Source: Oceanitalea sp047302425
GTDB taxonomy: Bacteria; Actinomycetota; Actinomycetes; Actinomycetales; Actinomycetaceae
Reading direction: 5' to 3'
Length of the DNA: 64,000 bases
Assembly (NCBI RefSeq): GCF_047302425.1
Contig: NZ_CP154855.1
Location: 682,001 to 746,000, forward strand
A model generated the notes under the pieces. It saw only the letters and a program-made list of their open reading frames with translations. It was not told the origin of the DNA and ran no database searches. The position numbers and the translations under genes were made by a program. Shown here one piece after another: positions 24,142 through 31,803 of this stretch (position 1 is the stretch's first letter; every line of letters starts with the position of its first letter).

Positions 24142-24810
24142 TCAGGGCCGGGCGGCGAAGGTCTCGAGGAGGGACGAGTCGCCCGAGACGATGATCGTGT
24201 CGCCGGGATTGATCCGGGTCTCCTCGGTCGCGTACTCGAAGGCCTCGCCGGGCGACTTCACCCCGAGGACGGTGACGCCGTAGCGGGCGCGGATCTGGGA
24301 CTGCCCGATCGTGAAGCCCTGCGTCTCGCGCGGCGGGCGCATCTTGACGATCGTGAAGCCGTCCTCCATCTCGATGTAGTCGAGCATGCGGCCCGAGACC
24401 ATGTGCGCCACCCGCTGCCCGGCGTCGTGCTCGGGGTAGACGACGTGGTGGGCGCCGATGCGCCGCAGGATGCGCCCGTGCTCCCCGGAGGTCGCCTTGG
24501 CCCAGATCTGCGGCACCTCCATGTCGACGAGGTTGGCGGTGATGAGGACGCTCGCCTCCAGCGAGGTGCCGACCCCGACGACGACGACCGAGAAGTCCTG
24601 CGCCCCCAGCTGCTCGAGGGCGTCGGGGTTCGTCGCGTCGGCCTCGACCACCGGCAGCCGGCCGGACCACTGGGAGACGAGGTGCTCGTCCTTCTCGACG
24701 GCCAGGACCTCGCGCCCGATGTCCTCGAGGGTCGCGGCGAGGGCCGCGCCGAAGCGGCCGAGCCCGATGACGAGCACCGCGCTCGCGGGGGGCAGGTTGC
24801 GCTGCGCCAT
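24142..24810 (-). CDS. trkA: TrkA-type potassium channel regulatory subunit (RCK domains)
   Basis: A 222-residue cytoplasmic gating protein with an RCK_N NAD(H)/nucleotide-binding Rossmann domain (VLVIGLGRFGAALA near residue 12, then EKD at the second strand) and an RCK_C domain (about 135-222; GQSQIRARYGVTVLGVKSPG). It would form rings that gate the TrkH channel encoded upstream. The ATG at 24810 is preferred over GTG 24816 for its spacing from AAGGA. RCK_C domains of KtrA-type proteins are known c-di-AMP receptors, notable with disA nearby. Confidence 0.92.
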   Translation of the reverse strand: MAQRNLPPASAVLVIGLGRFGAALAATLEDIGREVLAVEKDEHLVSQWSGRLPVVEADATNPDALEQLGAQDFSVVVVGVGTSLEASVLITANLVDMEVPQIWAKATSGEHGRILRRIGAHHVVYPEHDAGQRVAHMVSGRMLDYIEMEDGFTIVKMRPPRETQGFTIGQSQIRARYGVTVLGVKSPGEAFEYATEETRINPGDTIIVSGDSSLLETFAARP

Positions 24811-24850
24811 GTCCACCGTCCTTTTCTTCTCGGTCCTCAGTGTGCCGGGC

Positions 24851-26254
24851 TCAGCCGACGATCGGCGGCTCGGAGGGCATGCGGATGACCCGGCGGCGCT
24901 GGCGGAGGGCCAGCGCGCCGGCCAGTGTGACGGTGCCGAGGCGGCCGGCGAACATGAGCGCGCTGAGGACGTACTTGGCTGCGTCGGGGAGGTCGGGGGT
25001 GATGCCGGTGCTGAGCCCGACCGTCGCGAAGGCGGAGATCACCTCGAAGAGGACGAGCTCGAGGTGGTAGTCCGTCAGGGCCAGCAGGAGAAGCGTACCG
25101 ACACCGACGAGCGTGGCACCGAGGAAGGCGACGGCGACGGCCAGCCGGATCGTCGTCGTTCCCACCCGCCGCCCGAAGGCCTCGGCGTCGCGGTCGCCGC
25201 GCGCCTCGGCGACGATGGCGAGCACGAGGACGGCGAAGGTCGTCACCTTGATGCCCCCGGCGGTCGACGCCGACCCGCCGCCGACGAACATGAGGGCGTC
25301 GGTGATGAACCACGTCGCGTCGTTCGCGACGCCGAGGTCCACTGTGCTCAGGCCCGAGGACCGGGAGTTGACGCCTGCCAGGAGTGAGGCGAGCACGCGG
25401 TCGGCGACGGGTAGCTCCCCGAGCGTCGCGGCGTTGCGCCACTCGAAGAGGGCGAAGGCGAGCGACCCGCCGAGGGCGAGGAGCGCGTAGGTGACGACCG
25501 TGAGCTTCGTGTGCAGCGACAGGCGCCGTTGGCCCCGCAGCCGGCCGACGACGTTGAGGATGACGGGGAAGCCCAGCGCACCGACGGCACCGCCGATGAT
25601 GATCGGCAGACACATCCACCAGTCACCGACGAAGGGCTCCATCCCGCTCTCGAGAACGACGAAGCCCGCGTTGTTGAAGATCGACACCGCCATGAACACG
25701 GCGTGCCAGGTCGCGTCCCCGAGGGACTCACCGAGCGACAGGAAGCGCGGGACGAGGACGAGGACGATCATGAGCTCGAGGGCGAGCGAGGCGACGACGA
25801 CGGCGCGCACCAGGGTGCCGACCTCACCGAGGCGGGTCGTCTTTGTCTCGGAAGCGGCGAGGAGCCGTTGGGTCAGCCCGATGCGCCGCGAGACCGCCAG
25901 TCCGAGGATCGAGGCGAGCGTCATGACGCCGAGGCCACCGATCTTGACGGCGACGATGATGACGGCCTGACCGAAACCGGACCAGTAGGTGGCGGTGGAG
26001 ACCGTCGTCAGCCCGGTGACGCACACGGCGGAGACGGCGGTGAAGAGCGCGTCGACGAAGGCGGCCGGCTCCTCGGCCCGCGTCGCCGCGGGCAGCGAGA
26101 GCAGTGCGGTGGCGACGGCGATGATGGCGGCGAAGACGAGCAGCGCCAGCCGGGCGGGGGAGTGACGCGCCATGTGGTCGACGGCGTCCCGCAGCGCACC
26201 GAGCGCGCGGCTCGGCCAGGGGGCGCGAGGCGTCCGCACAGCTGTCACGCGCAC
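24851..26254 (-). CDS. trkH: TrkH/KtrB family potassium uptake protein
   Basis: A membrane K+ channel subunit of about 467 residues with four repeated M1-P-M2 units. The four selectivity loops are visible: SAVCVTGLTT, FNNAGF, NSRSSGLST and FATVGLSTG, each with the central glycine. It is followed by the TrkA gene, separated by 40 bases, so the pair forms a complete transporter. Starts GTG 26254 or GTG 26248 are both possible; the second is better spaced from AAGG. It diverges from acuC. Confidence 0.94.
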   Translation of the reverse strand: MRVTAVRTPRAPWPSRALGALRDAVDHMARHSPARLALLVFAAIIAVATALLSLPAATRAEEPAAFVDALFTAVSAVCVTGLTTVSTATYWSGFGQAVIIVAVKIGGLGVMTLASILGLAVSRRIGLTQRLLAASETKTTRLGEVGTLVRAVVVASLALELMIVLVLVPRFLSLGESLGDATWHAVFMAVSIFNNAGFVVLESGMEPFVGDWWMCLPIIIGGAVGALGFPVILNVVGRLRGQRRLSLHTKLTVVTYALLALGGSLAFALFEWRNAATLGELPVADRVLASLLAGVNSRSSGLSTVDLGVANDATWFITDALMFVGGGSASTAGGIKVTTFAVLVLAIVAEARGDRDAEAFGRRVGTTTIRLAVAVAFLGATLVGVGTLLLLALTDYHLELVLFEVISAFATVGLSTGITPDLPDAAKYVLSALMFAGRLGTVTLAGALALRQRRRVIRMPSEPPIVG

Positions 26255-26278
26255 ACCTTGCCAGACTCCGGCCCGCGC

Positions 26279-26284
26279 TACCGT
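26279..26284 (+). promoter_or_regulatory. -10 element of acuC, near-leaderless
   Basis: TACCGT lies five bases before the ATG at 26290, slightly closer than in the other leaderless-type genes. Confidence 0.45.
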
Positions 26285-26289
26285 GAAGC

Positions 26290-27459
26290 ATGCCCAAGCC
26301 GCTGCTCCCGTGGAGCGAGGACCTGCTGGAGTACAACTTCGGCGCCGGCCACCCGATGGCCCCCCTCCGCCTCGCGCTCACGCACCGGCTGCTCGCCGAC
26401 TTCGGGCTGCTCGAGGCCTTTGCCGTCACGGACGTCGGCCCGGCGGACGACGCCGCCCTGCTGCGCGTCCACCAGGCCGACTACCTCGCCGCCGTCCGCG
26501 CGGCGGGCGAGGGCCGGGCGGACCCCGCCCGGGGGCTGGGCGAGACGGACAACCCGATCTTCGGGCAGATCCACGAGGCCGGTGCCCGGGTCGCCGGCTC
26601 GACGCTCGCCGCGGCGCTCGCGGTCTGGGAGGGGCGGGCGACGCGTGCCCTCAGCCTCGCCGGCGGCATGCACCACGCGATGCCGAACCGCGCCTCCGGC
26701 TTCTGCGTCTACAACGACGTCGCCGTCGCCGTCGCCGCCCTGCTCGACGCCGGGGCCGAGCGCGTCGCCTACGTCGACCTCGACGCCCACCACGGCGACG
26801 GCGTAGAGCGCGCCTTCTGGGACGACGACCGCGTCCTGACGATCTCGGTCCACCAGCACCCCGGCACGCTCTTCCCGGGCACCGGCTACGCCCAGGACCT
26901 CGGCGGGCCGGCCGCGCGCGGCACCGCGGTCAACGTGCCGCTCCCTCCGGGCACCGGCGACGCCGGCTGGCTGCGGGTCCTGGACGCCGTCGTCGCGCCG
27001 CTCGTCGAGGAGTTCCGCCCGCAGCTGCTCGTCAGCCAGCACGGCTGCGATTCCCACACGCTGGACCCGCTCGCCGAGCTCACCGTCTCCGTCGACGCCC
27101 AGCGGCGCGCGGCGCTCCTCATGGCCGAGCTCGCCGACGCCCACGCCGGCGGCCGCTGGGTGGCCACAGGAGGTGGTGGCTACGAGGTCGTCAGCGTCGT
27201 GCCGCGGGTGTGGGCGCACCTGGCCGCCGTCGTCGCCGGCCGTCCCCTCGACCCGGCCACTCCGGTGCCCGAGTCGTGGCGCGCGGACGTCACCGGGCTG
27301 GCCGACGTCGAGCCGCCGACGCGGATGACCGACGACGTCGACGCCGGGTATCGCCCCTGGTCGGCGGGCTACAACCCGGACGACGCCGTCGACCGCGCCG
27401 TCATGGCGACCCGCGGCGCCGTCTTCCCGCTCCACGGCCTCGATCCCCAGCAGCTCTAG
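26290..27459 (+). CDS. acuC: AcuC-type histone deacetylase family protein
   Basis: A 389-residue zinc-dependent deacetylase of the arginase/HDAC fold. AcuC proteins remove acetyl groups from lysines, classically of acetyl-CoA synthetase. The HDAC features are present: GGMHHAMPNRASGFCVYND with the tandem active-site histidines near residues 134-135, YVDLDAHHGDGVE with zinc aspartate and histidine, the second aspartate in QHGCDSH, and GGGGYE near residue 298. No partner acetyltransferase is adjacent. Confidence 0.92.
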   Translation: MPKPLLPWSEDLLEYNFGAGHPMAPLRLALTHRLLADFGLLEAFAVTDVGPADDAALLRVHQADYLAAVRAAGEGRADPARGLGETDNPIFGQIHEAGARVAGSTLAAALAVWEGRATRALSLAGGMHHAMPNRASGFCVYNDVAVAVAALLDAGAERVAYVDLDAHHGDGVERAFWDDDRVLTISVHQHPGTLFPGTGYAQDLGGPAARGTAVNVPLPPGTGDAGWLRVLDAVVAPLVEEFRPQLLVSQHGCDSHTLDPLAELTVSVDAQRRAALLMAELADAHAGGRWVATGGGGYEVVSVVPRVWAHLAAVVAGRPLDPATPVPESWRADVTGLADVEPPTRMTDDVDAGYRPWSAGYNPDDAVDRAVMATRGAVFPLHGLDPQQL

Positions 27460-27495
27460 GTCAACGGATGGTTTCCCAAAAGTGGCCGGAGGCTC

Positions 27496-27501
27496 TAGAG
27501 T
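27496..27501 (+). promoter_or_regulatory. Probable -10 element of the helix-turn-helix gene
   Basis: TAGAGT lies about 48 bases before the ATG at 27550, so this gene would have a leader of about 40 nt, unlike many of its neighbours. Confidence 0.4.
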
Positions 27502-27549
27502 CGTCGCGTATCTCCGCGCGATCGCGCCGAAAATGACAGGTAGGTGGAC

Positions 27550-27759
27550 ATGGCAGAGCAGCAGGCACCGCGGTTCCTCACCGTGGCCGAGGTTGCCGAG
27601 CTCCTCCGGGTCTCGAAGATGACCGTCTACCGCATGGTGCACGCCGGGGAGATCCCGGCCGTCCGCGTGGGCCGCTCCTTCCGCGTCCCGCAGCTGGCCG
27701 TCGAGGAGATGCTCAGCAGCGGCATCGGCGACTGGTCCCCGGAGTCCCAGGCCCGCTGA
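27550..27759 (+). CDS. Small excisionase-family helix-turn-helix DNA-binding protein
   Basis: A 69-residue protein that is nearly all one MerR/excisionase-type winged helix: FLTVAEVAELLRVSKMTVYRMVHAGEIPAVRVGRSFRVP. It is closer to the mycobacterial Rv0500A group than to BldC in sequence feel. Rv0500A is also followed, at a short distance, by a bS22-type gene and genes for a SerB-like phosphatase and a glutaredoxin-like protein, the same set seen here between 27.5 and 30.3 kb. It is therefore a conserved chromosomal regulator and not a phage excisionase. AGGTAGGTGG precedes the ATG. Confidence 0.88.
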   Translation: MAEQQAPRFLTVAEVAELLRVSKMTVYRMVHAGEIPAVRVGRSFRVPQLAVEEMLSSGIGDWSPESQAR

Positions 27760-27802
27760 GCCTGCCCTCGCGCGCGGCGCGAGGTCGCGAGACGATCACG
27801 CG

Positions 27803-28972
27803 ATGGCGCCCACGCGAACCCTGCTCATCGTCCTCGCCGGCGGTGCGGGATCCCGGCTGGAGACGCTCACCGAGCGTCGGGCCAAGCCCGCGCTGCGCTT
27901 CGGCGGCAGCCACCGCCTCATCGACTTCCCCCTGTCCAACGCCGCCAACAGCGGCGTGAGCGACGTGTGGGTGCTCGAGCAGTTCGAGCCCGAGTCGATC
28001 ACCGCGCACCTCGCCGGCGGGCGGCCCTGGGACCTGGACCGCTCCCGCGGCGGGCTCATGGTCCTCGGCCCGCACCGCGGCGACGAGCGCGAGGGCTGGC
28101 ACGCGGGCACCGCCGACGCGCTGTGGCGCAAGGCCGAGCCCATCCGCGAGCACGCCCCCGACGTCGTCCTCGTCGCCTCCGCCGACGCCGTCTACCGCAT
28201 GGACTACGCCGACGTCGTCGCCCACCACCTCGCGAGCGGTGCGGAGGTCACCATGGTGACCACGCGCCACGAGGGCGACTGCTCGCGCTACGGCGTCGTG
28301 CGCGTGGAGGACGGGCGGGTGACCGACTACGTCCTCAAGCCCGAGGACCCACCCACCCGCATCGTCACGACCGAGGTCTTCGCCTTCACCCCGGCCGCGC
28401 TGCTCGAGACCCTCGAGGCGGCCGCCGGCGAGGCCGACGAGGGCCTGGGCGACCTCGGCGAGCAGGTGCTGCCCGCGATGGTCGCCCGCGGCGCCGCCGC
28501 GGACTACCGGCACACCGGCTACTGGCAGGACGTCGGCACGGTCGACGCGTACTGGTCGGCGCACATGGAGCTCCTCGAGCAGCCGCCCTTCGACCTCGAC
28601 GACCCCTCCTGGCCGGTGCGCACCCCCGCGCAGCGGCACCTCGGCGCCCGCGTCCACGCCCGCGGGCAGGTCGAGGACTCCCTGCTCTCGCCCGGGGTCG
28701 TCGTCGAGGGCACGGTGCGCCGCAGCGTCCTCGCCCCGGGCGTCCAGGTGGCGCCGGGCGCGGAGGTCGTCGACTCCGTCCTCCTCGACGACGTGCGGGT
28801 CGGGCCCGGCGCGACCGTGCGGCGCAGCGTCGTCGACGAGGGAGCGCGCGTGCGCGGCCGGGCGGAGGTCGGCGGGGAGGACGACGGGCAGGACGGCGTC
28901 ACGCTCATCAGGGCCGGCAGCGTCGTCCACCCGCGCAAGCGCATCCCCGCGGGCGGGCGCTACCCGGGGTGA
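27803..28972 (+). CDS. Glucose-1-phosphate adenylyltransferase-like nucleotidyltransferase
   Basis: A 389-residue protein with the nucleotidyltransferase signature LAGGAGSRLETLTERRAKPALRFGG (from base 27833) and the IDFPLSNAANSG block of ADP-glucose pyrophosphorylases, then GTADALWR and a C-terminal left-handed helix of hexapeptide-like repeats (about residues 285-365). It probably makes ADP-glucose for glycogen or a related activated sugar. It has no other glycogen gene beside it, and actinobacteria often carry a second, more canonical GlgC, so the exact product is uncertain. The promoter is unclear (GACGAT six bases before the ATG is a weak candidate). Confidence 0.83.
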   Translation: MAPTRTLLIVLAGGAGSRLETLTERRAKPALRFGGSHRLIDFPLSNAANSGVSDVWVLEQFEPESITAHLAGGRPWDLDRSRGGLMVLGPHRGDEREGWHAGTADALWRKAEPIREHAPDVVLVASADAVYRMDYADVVAHHLASGAEVTMVTTRHEGDCSRYGVVRVEDGRVTDYVLKPEDPPTRIVTTEVFAFTPAALLETLEAAAGEADEGLGDLGEQVLPAMVARGAAADYRHTGYWQDVGTVDAYWSAHMELLEQPPFDLDDPSWPVRTPAQRHLGARVHARGQVEDSLLSPGVVVEGTVRRSVLAPGVQVAPGAEVVDSVLLDDVRVGPGATVRRSVVDEGARVRGRAEVGGEDDGQDGVTLIRAGSVVHPRKRIPAGGRYPG

Positions 28973-29009
28973 CCTGGGTCCCAGAGCCGCGGGAGGCGCA
29001 CGGAGGCGG

Positions 29010-29015
29010 TAGACT
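29010..29015 (+). promoter_or_regulatory. -10 element of the bS22 gene
   Basis: TAGACT, giving a leader of about 60 nt before the ATG at 29080. Confidence 0.5.
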
Positions 29016-29079
29016 CGCCGAGTTCAGCGTGTAGTCCCGCGCGCCACCATCCGGCACCACCACAGCACTGCGAGGTCCC

Positions 29080-29178
29080 ATGGGCTCTGTCATCAAGAAG
29101 CGCCGCAAGCGTATGTCGAAGAAGAAGCACCGCAAGCTGCTTCGCAAGACGCGCCACCAGCGTCGCAACAAGAAGTGA
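29080..29178 (+). CDS. bS22-type small ribosomal protein (AURKAIP1/COX24 domain)
   Basis: A 32-residue, extremely basic protein: MGSVIKKRRKRMSKKKHRK and a further 13 residues ending RNKK, with no acidic residues. It matches the actinobacterial AURKAIP1/COX24-domain protein found as bS22 in mycobacterial 30S subunits, where it sits near the decoding centre. It is short enough to be missed by length filters. A -10 about 65 bases upstream and a strong terminator seven bases downstream make it a one-gene transcript. Codon use is less GC-extreme (AAG-rich) because of the lysine content. Confidence 0.9.
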   Translation: MGSVIKKRRKRMSKKKHRKLLRKTRHQRRNKK

Positions 29179-29184
29179 CCGCCT

Positions 29185-29211
29185 CCAGGCCCGGCAGACT
29201 GCCGGGCCTGG
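29185..29211 (+). terminator. Terminator of the bS22 gene
   Basis: A perfect 12-bp inverted repeat, CCAGGCCCGGCA at 29185-29196 and its complement at 29200-29211, with a GAC loop, starting seven bases after the bS22 stop. It also ends the converging phosphatase gene, whose stop is at 29227. Confidence 0.82.
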
Positions 29212-29226
29212 CGCATGTCCGGCGTC

Positions 29227-30036
29227 CTAGGAGCCGGTGAACCGACGGCGCAGGGCGCGGAGCACGGCGGTCGCCGCCCACACCGTGCCGGCCCAGCCGG
29301 CGCCCCGCACGCCAGCGCGCACGTCCTTCTTGACGTCCCGGCGCCGGCGGCGGAAGTCGCGCACCGGCCAGCCCACGTCCACCGCGTGCAGCCGCATCCG
29401 CGGCTCGGGGTTGATCGCGCAGGGCGAGCCGACCGTCGAGAGCAGCGGGATGTCGTTGACGGAATCCCCGTAGGCGAAGCTGCGCGACAGGTCGATCCCG
29501 CGCTCACGCGCGAGGGCGAGGACGTTGCCCTTCTTGCCCTCGCCGTGGAGCATGTTGCCGCGCAGCGCCCCGGTGTAGATGCCCTCCTCGTGCTCGGCGA
29601 TCGTGCCGAGCGCGCCGGTGGCACCCAGGCGCCCGGCGATGAGGTCGGCGATCTCCGCGGGGGTGGCCGTGATGAGCCACACCTCGTGCCCCGCGGCCAG
29701 GTGCTGCTCGATGAGCGACCGGGCGCCGGGGAAGATCTTGTTGGCCAGGACCTGGTCGTAGACCTCCTCGCCGATCGCGACGATCTCCGCGACCGTCCGC
29801 CCGCGCACGATCCCCAGCGCGCGCTCGCGGACCGCGGCGATGCGGTCGAGGTCCTCCCCGAGCAGGAGGTAGCGCACCGAGTGGCCGGCGAAGAAGGCGA
29901 TGTCGCGCAGGCCGAAGAAGTCACGGCGGTAGAGCTCGCGGGCCAGGTGGTAGGCGCTGGCGCCGCGGATGATCGTGTTGTCGACGTCGAAGAACGCCGC
30001 GACGACCGCGTCGTCGTCGTCCGTCGTCGCGTGCAC
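29227..30036 (-). CDS. HAD-IB family phosphatase (SerB1-like)
   Basis: A 269-residue HAD-superfamily hydrolase. Motif I is FFDVDNTIIRG near residue 15, motif II is LITATP near residue 119, and motifs III/IV are GEGKKGNVLA and YGDSVNDIPLL near residue 185. The family includes phosphoserine phosphatase-like enzymes; mycobacterial SerB1 (Rv0505c) is a likely counterpart, but the substrate is unproven. The C-terminal 50 residues are basic and may contact the membrane or nucleic acid. GTG start supported by a -10 six bases upstream. Confidence 0.87.
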   Translation of the reverse strand: MHATTDDDDAVVAAFFDVDNTIIRGASAYHLARELYRRDFFGLRDIAFFAGHSVRYLLLGEDLDRIAAVRERALGIVRGRTVAEIVAIGEEVYDQVLANKIFPGARSLIEQHLAAGHEVWLITATPAEIADLIAGRLGATGALGTIAEHEEGIYTGALRGNMLHGEGKKGNVLALARERGIDLSRSFAYGDSVNDIPLLSTVGSPCAINPEPRMRLHAVDVGWPVRDFRRRRRDVKKDVRAGVRGAGWAGTVWAATAVLRALRRRFTGS

Positions 30037-30042
30037 GTCCCC

Positions 30043-30064
30043 ACCCTAGGGCCGCGCGTAGGAT
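30043..30064. promoter_or_regulatory. Overlapping divergent leaderless-type promoters
   Basis: Minus strand TAGGGT (30043-30048) is six bases before the phosphatase GTG, and plus strand TAGGAT (30059-30064) is six bases before the GTG of the glutaredoxin-like gene. Only ten bases separate the two -10 elements, so polymerase can probably occupy only one at a time. Confidence 0.65.
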
Positions 30065-30070
30065 CGGCGC

Positions 30071-30310
30071 GTGCCCGACTCCCGAGTGGTCCTCTACTCC
30101 CGCGCCGGCTGTCACCTGTGCGAGGAGGCGCGCGCCGTCGTCGTCGCCGAGTGCGAGCGTGCCGGTGCCGGGTGGCGGGAGGTCGACGTCGACGCCGACC
30201 CGCAGCTGCAGGCGCGCTACGGGGAGTACGTGCCCGTCGTCGAGGTCGACGGCACGGTCCAGGGCTTCTGGCGCCTCGACCCCACGCGCCTCAGGTCCGC
30301 CCTCACCTAG
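30071..30310 (+). CDS. Glutaredoxin family protein
   Basis: A 79-residue thioredoxin-fold protein with the redox motif CHLC (residues 14-17) and the cis-proline loop YVPVV. It fits the short actinobacterial glutaredoxin-like group (Rv0508 type). It probably reduces disulfides in the cytoplasm; its reductant is not known, since many actinobacteria lack glutathione. The GTG start is set by a -10 six bases upstream. It diverges from the SerB-like phosphatase gene, as the mycobacterial homologues do at short range. Confidence 0.88.
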   Translation: MPDSRVVLYSRAGCHLCEEARAVVVAECERAGAGWREVDVDADPQLQARYGEYVPVVEVDGTVQGFWRLDPTRLRSALT

Positions 30311-30326
30311 CCCGCAACCCCGGTAA

Positions 30327-30411
30327 CGCCGACAGCCGGACTCCTCGAGGAGGAATCCGGCTGTCGGCGCGTGACGGGCGGGATCTCCTCGGGAGAATCC
30401 GGCTGCCGGCG
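30327..30411. repeat. Dispersed palindrome: one full copy and one half copy
   Basis: A 43-nt imperfect palindrome at 30327-30369: outer arms CGCCGACAGCCGGA and TCCGGCTGTCGGCG with an inner CTCCTCGAGGAG. A half copy, GGGAGAATCCGGCTGCCGGC, follows at 30391-30410. Both lie between the converging glutaredoxin and yceI genes. The half-site matches the palindrome at 35728-35771 and the copy at 6461-6475. The full copy could also act as a two-way terminator. Confidence 0.8.
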
Positions 30412-30429
30412 CGAGGAAGAGGGGGAGCG

Positions 30430-30960
30430 TCAGGCCGCGATGGCCGAGATCTCCAGGGCGATGCGGATCTTGTCGCCGACGAGCACGCCGCCGGTCTCGA
30501 GGGCCGCGTTCCAGGTGAGGCCGAACTCCTTGCGGGAGACCTCGGTCGTGGCGGAGAAACCGACTCGCTTGTTGCCGAAGGGGTCGGTGGCCGCGCCGTT
30601 GTACTCGACGGCAAGGGTGGCCGGCTTGGTCACGCCGTTGATGGTGAGGTCGCCGTGGACCGTGAACTCCTCGTTGCTGCCCTCGACGGAGGTGCTGGCG
30701 AAGGTCCAGGTCGGCTTGTTCTCGGCGTCCCAGAAGTCGGCGGAGCGCAGGTGGTTGTCGCGGTTCTCGTCGCGGGTGTCGACGGAGCCGGACTGGATGG
30801 TCACGTTGACGGCGGAGTCGGCGAAGTTCTCGGCGACGGTGATGTCACCGGCGAAGTCATTGAACTGGCCGCGGACCTTGGCGATGCCGGCGTGCCGGAC
30901 GCTGAAGCCGACCTCGCTGTGCGACGGGTCGATGGTGTAGGTGCCGGGGGCAAGGGTCAT
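30430..30960 (-). CDS. YceI family protein
   Basis: A 176-residue lipocalin-like beta barrel of the YceI family: PGTYTIDPSHSEVGFSVRH at the start, FADSAVNVTIQSGSVDTRDENRDNHLRSADFWD in the middle and DKIRIALEISA at the end. The family binds polyisoprenoid chains, shown for Thermus TT1927b. There is no signal peptide, so it is cytoplasmic here. A GAGGAGA ribosome site precedes the ATG. A binding role for menaquinone-type isoprenoids is only a thought prompted by the men genes 6 kb away. Confidence 0.9.
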   Translation of the reverse strand: MTLAPGTYTIDPSHSEVGFSVRHAGIAKVRGQFNDFAGDITVAENFADSAVNVTIQSGSVDTRDENRDNHLRSADFWDAENKPTWTFASTSVEGSNEEFTVHGDLTINGVTKPATLAVEYNGAATDPFGNKRVGFSATTEVSRKEFGLTWNAALETGGVLVGDKIRIALEISAIAA

Positions 30961-30989
30961 GAGTGTCTCCTCGATCGATGCAAACGAAC

Positions 30990-31001
30990 TTGACTGTTCA
31001 A
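30990..31001. promoter_or_regulatory. Candidate operator upstream of yceI
   Basis: TTGACTGTTCAA is an inverted repeat (TTGA, four bases, TCAA) that lies next to a minus-strand TATGGT -10 candidate in the otherwise GC-rich 144-bp gap before yceI. The spacing resembles MarR-type operators, but no regulator gene adjoins it. Confidence 0.45.
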
Positions 31002-31092
31002 CCATAACTCCGGCGCGGGCGACGTGCAAGACGGGGGTGCACGGGGTGGGGCGGGTCATAACCGGGGCGGGCCCGGCGGCCCGGGAGTTTGC

Positions 31093-31098
31093 GACACT
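31093..31098 (+). promoter_or_regulatory. -10 element of the histidine phosphatase gene, leaderless type
   Basis: GACACT is six bases before the ATG at 31105. Confidence 0.45.
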
Positions 31099-31104
31099 AG
31101 GGGC

Positions 31105-31803
31105 ATGTCCCGAACGACGGTGCACCTCCTGCGCCACGGTGAGGTCCACAACCCCGGCGGCGTCCTCTACGGCCGCCTCGAGGGTTTCCGGCTGTCCGAC
31201 CGCGGGCAGCAGATGGCCCGGCGGGTGGGCGAGGTCCTCCACGGCAACGGCCACAACCTCCGGCTCGTCGTCGCCTCCCCGCTCCAGCGCGCCCAGGAGA
31301 CGGCCCTCCCCACGGCCCGGGCCTTCGGGCTGGAGCTCGGCACCGACGAGCGGCTCATCGAGGCCGCCAACGACTTCGAGGGCACGACCGTCGGCAGCCA
31401 GCGGGCCAAGCTCGCCAGCCCCCGCTACTGGCGCCGCTACGTCAACCCGATGCGCCCGAGCTGGGGCGAGCCCTACCGCGACCAGGTCGCGCGGATGACC
31501 GCCGCCGTCGGGGACGCGCGCCGCCGGCTGGAGGCCGAGGGCGGCGGGGAGGCGCTCCTCGTCAGCCACCAGCTGCCCATCTGGGTCACCCGCCTCTTCC
31601 TCGAGCGCCGCCCGCTGTGGCACGACCCCCGCAAGCGGCAGTGCTCCCTCGCCTCGCTCACCTCCCTCACCTTCGACGGCTCGCGCCTCGTCGGCCTGGC
31701 CTACTGGGAGCCGGCCGCCGACCTCGTCGCCGGTGCCCTCGACCTGCTGCCCGGGGCGTCCGGTGCCGCGATCCCGCGTGCGGACGTCGAGGGGAACGCA
31801 TGA
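31105..31803 (+). CDS. Histidine phosphatase family protein
   Basis: A 232-residue phosphoglycerate-mutase-like protein. The catalytic RHGE motif is in HLLRHGEVHNP near residue 11; further active-site residues appear in SPLQRAQETA and LLVSHQLPI (second catalytic histidine near residue 156). It hydrolyses a phosphoester; the substrate is unknown. It overlaps the thioredoxin-like gene by four bases (ATGA) and so is the first gene of the cytochrome c maturation operon, a common actinobacterial arrangement. Confidence 0.88.
   Translation: MSRTTVHLLRHGEVHNPGGVLYGRLEGFRLSDRGQQMARRVGEVLHGNGHNLRLVVASPLQRAQETALPTARAFGLELGTDERLIEAANDFEGTTVGSQRAKLASPRYWRRYVNPMRPSWGEPYRDQVARMTAAVGDARRRLEAEGGGEALLVSHQLPIWVTRLFLERRPLWHDPRKRQCSLASLTSLTFDGSRLVGLAYWEPAADLVAGALDLLPGASGAAIPRADVEGNA

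Noticed and set aside
27550..27759. Excisionase-like protein as evidence of an integrated element
   Set aside because: No integrase or att-like repeat is near, and the gene lies in a conserved chromosomal neighbourhood shared with mycobacteria.
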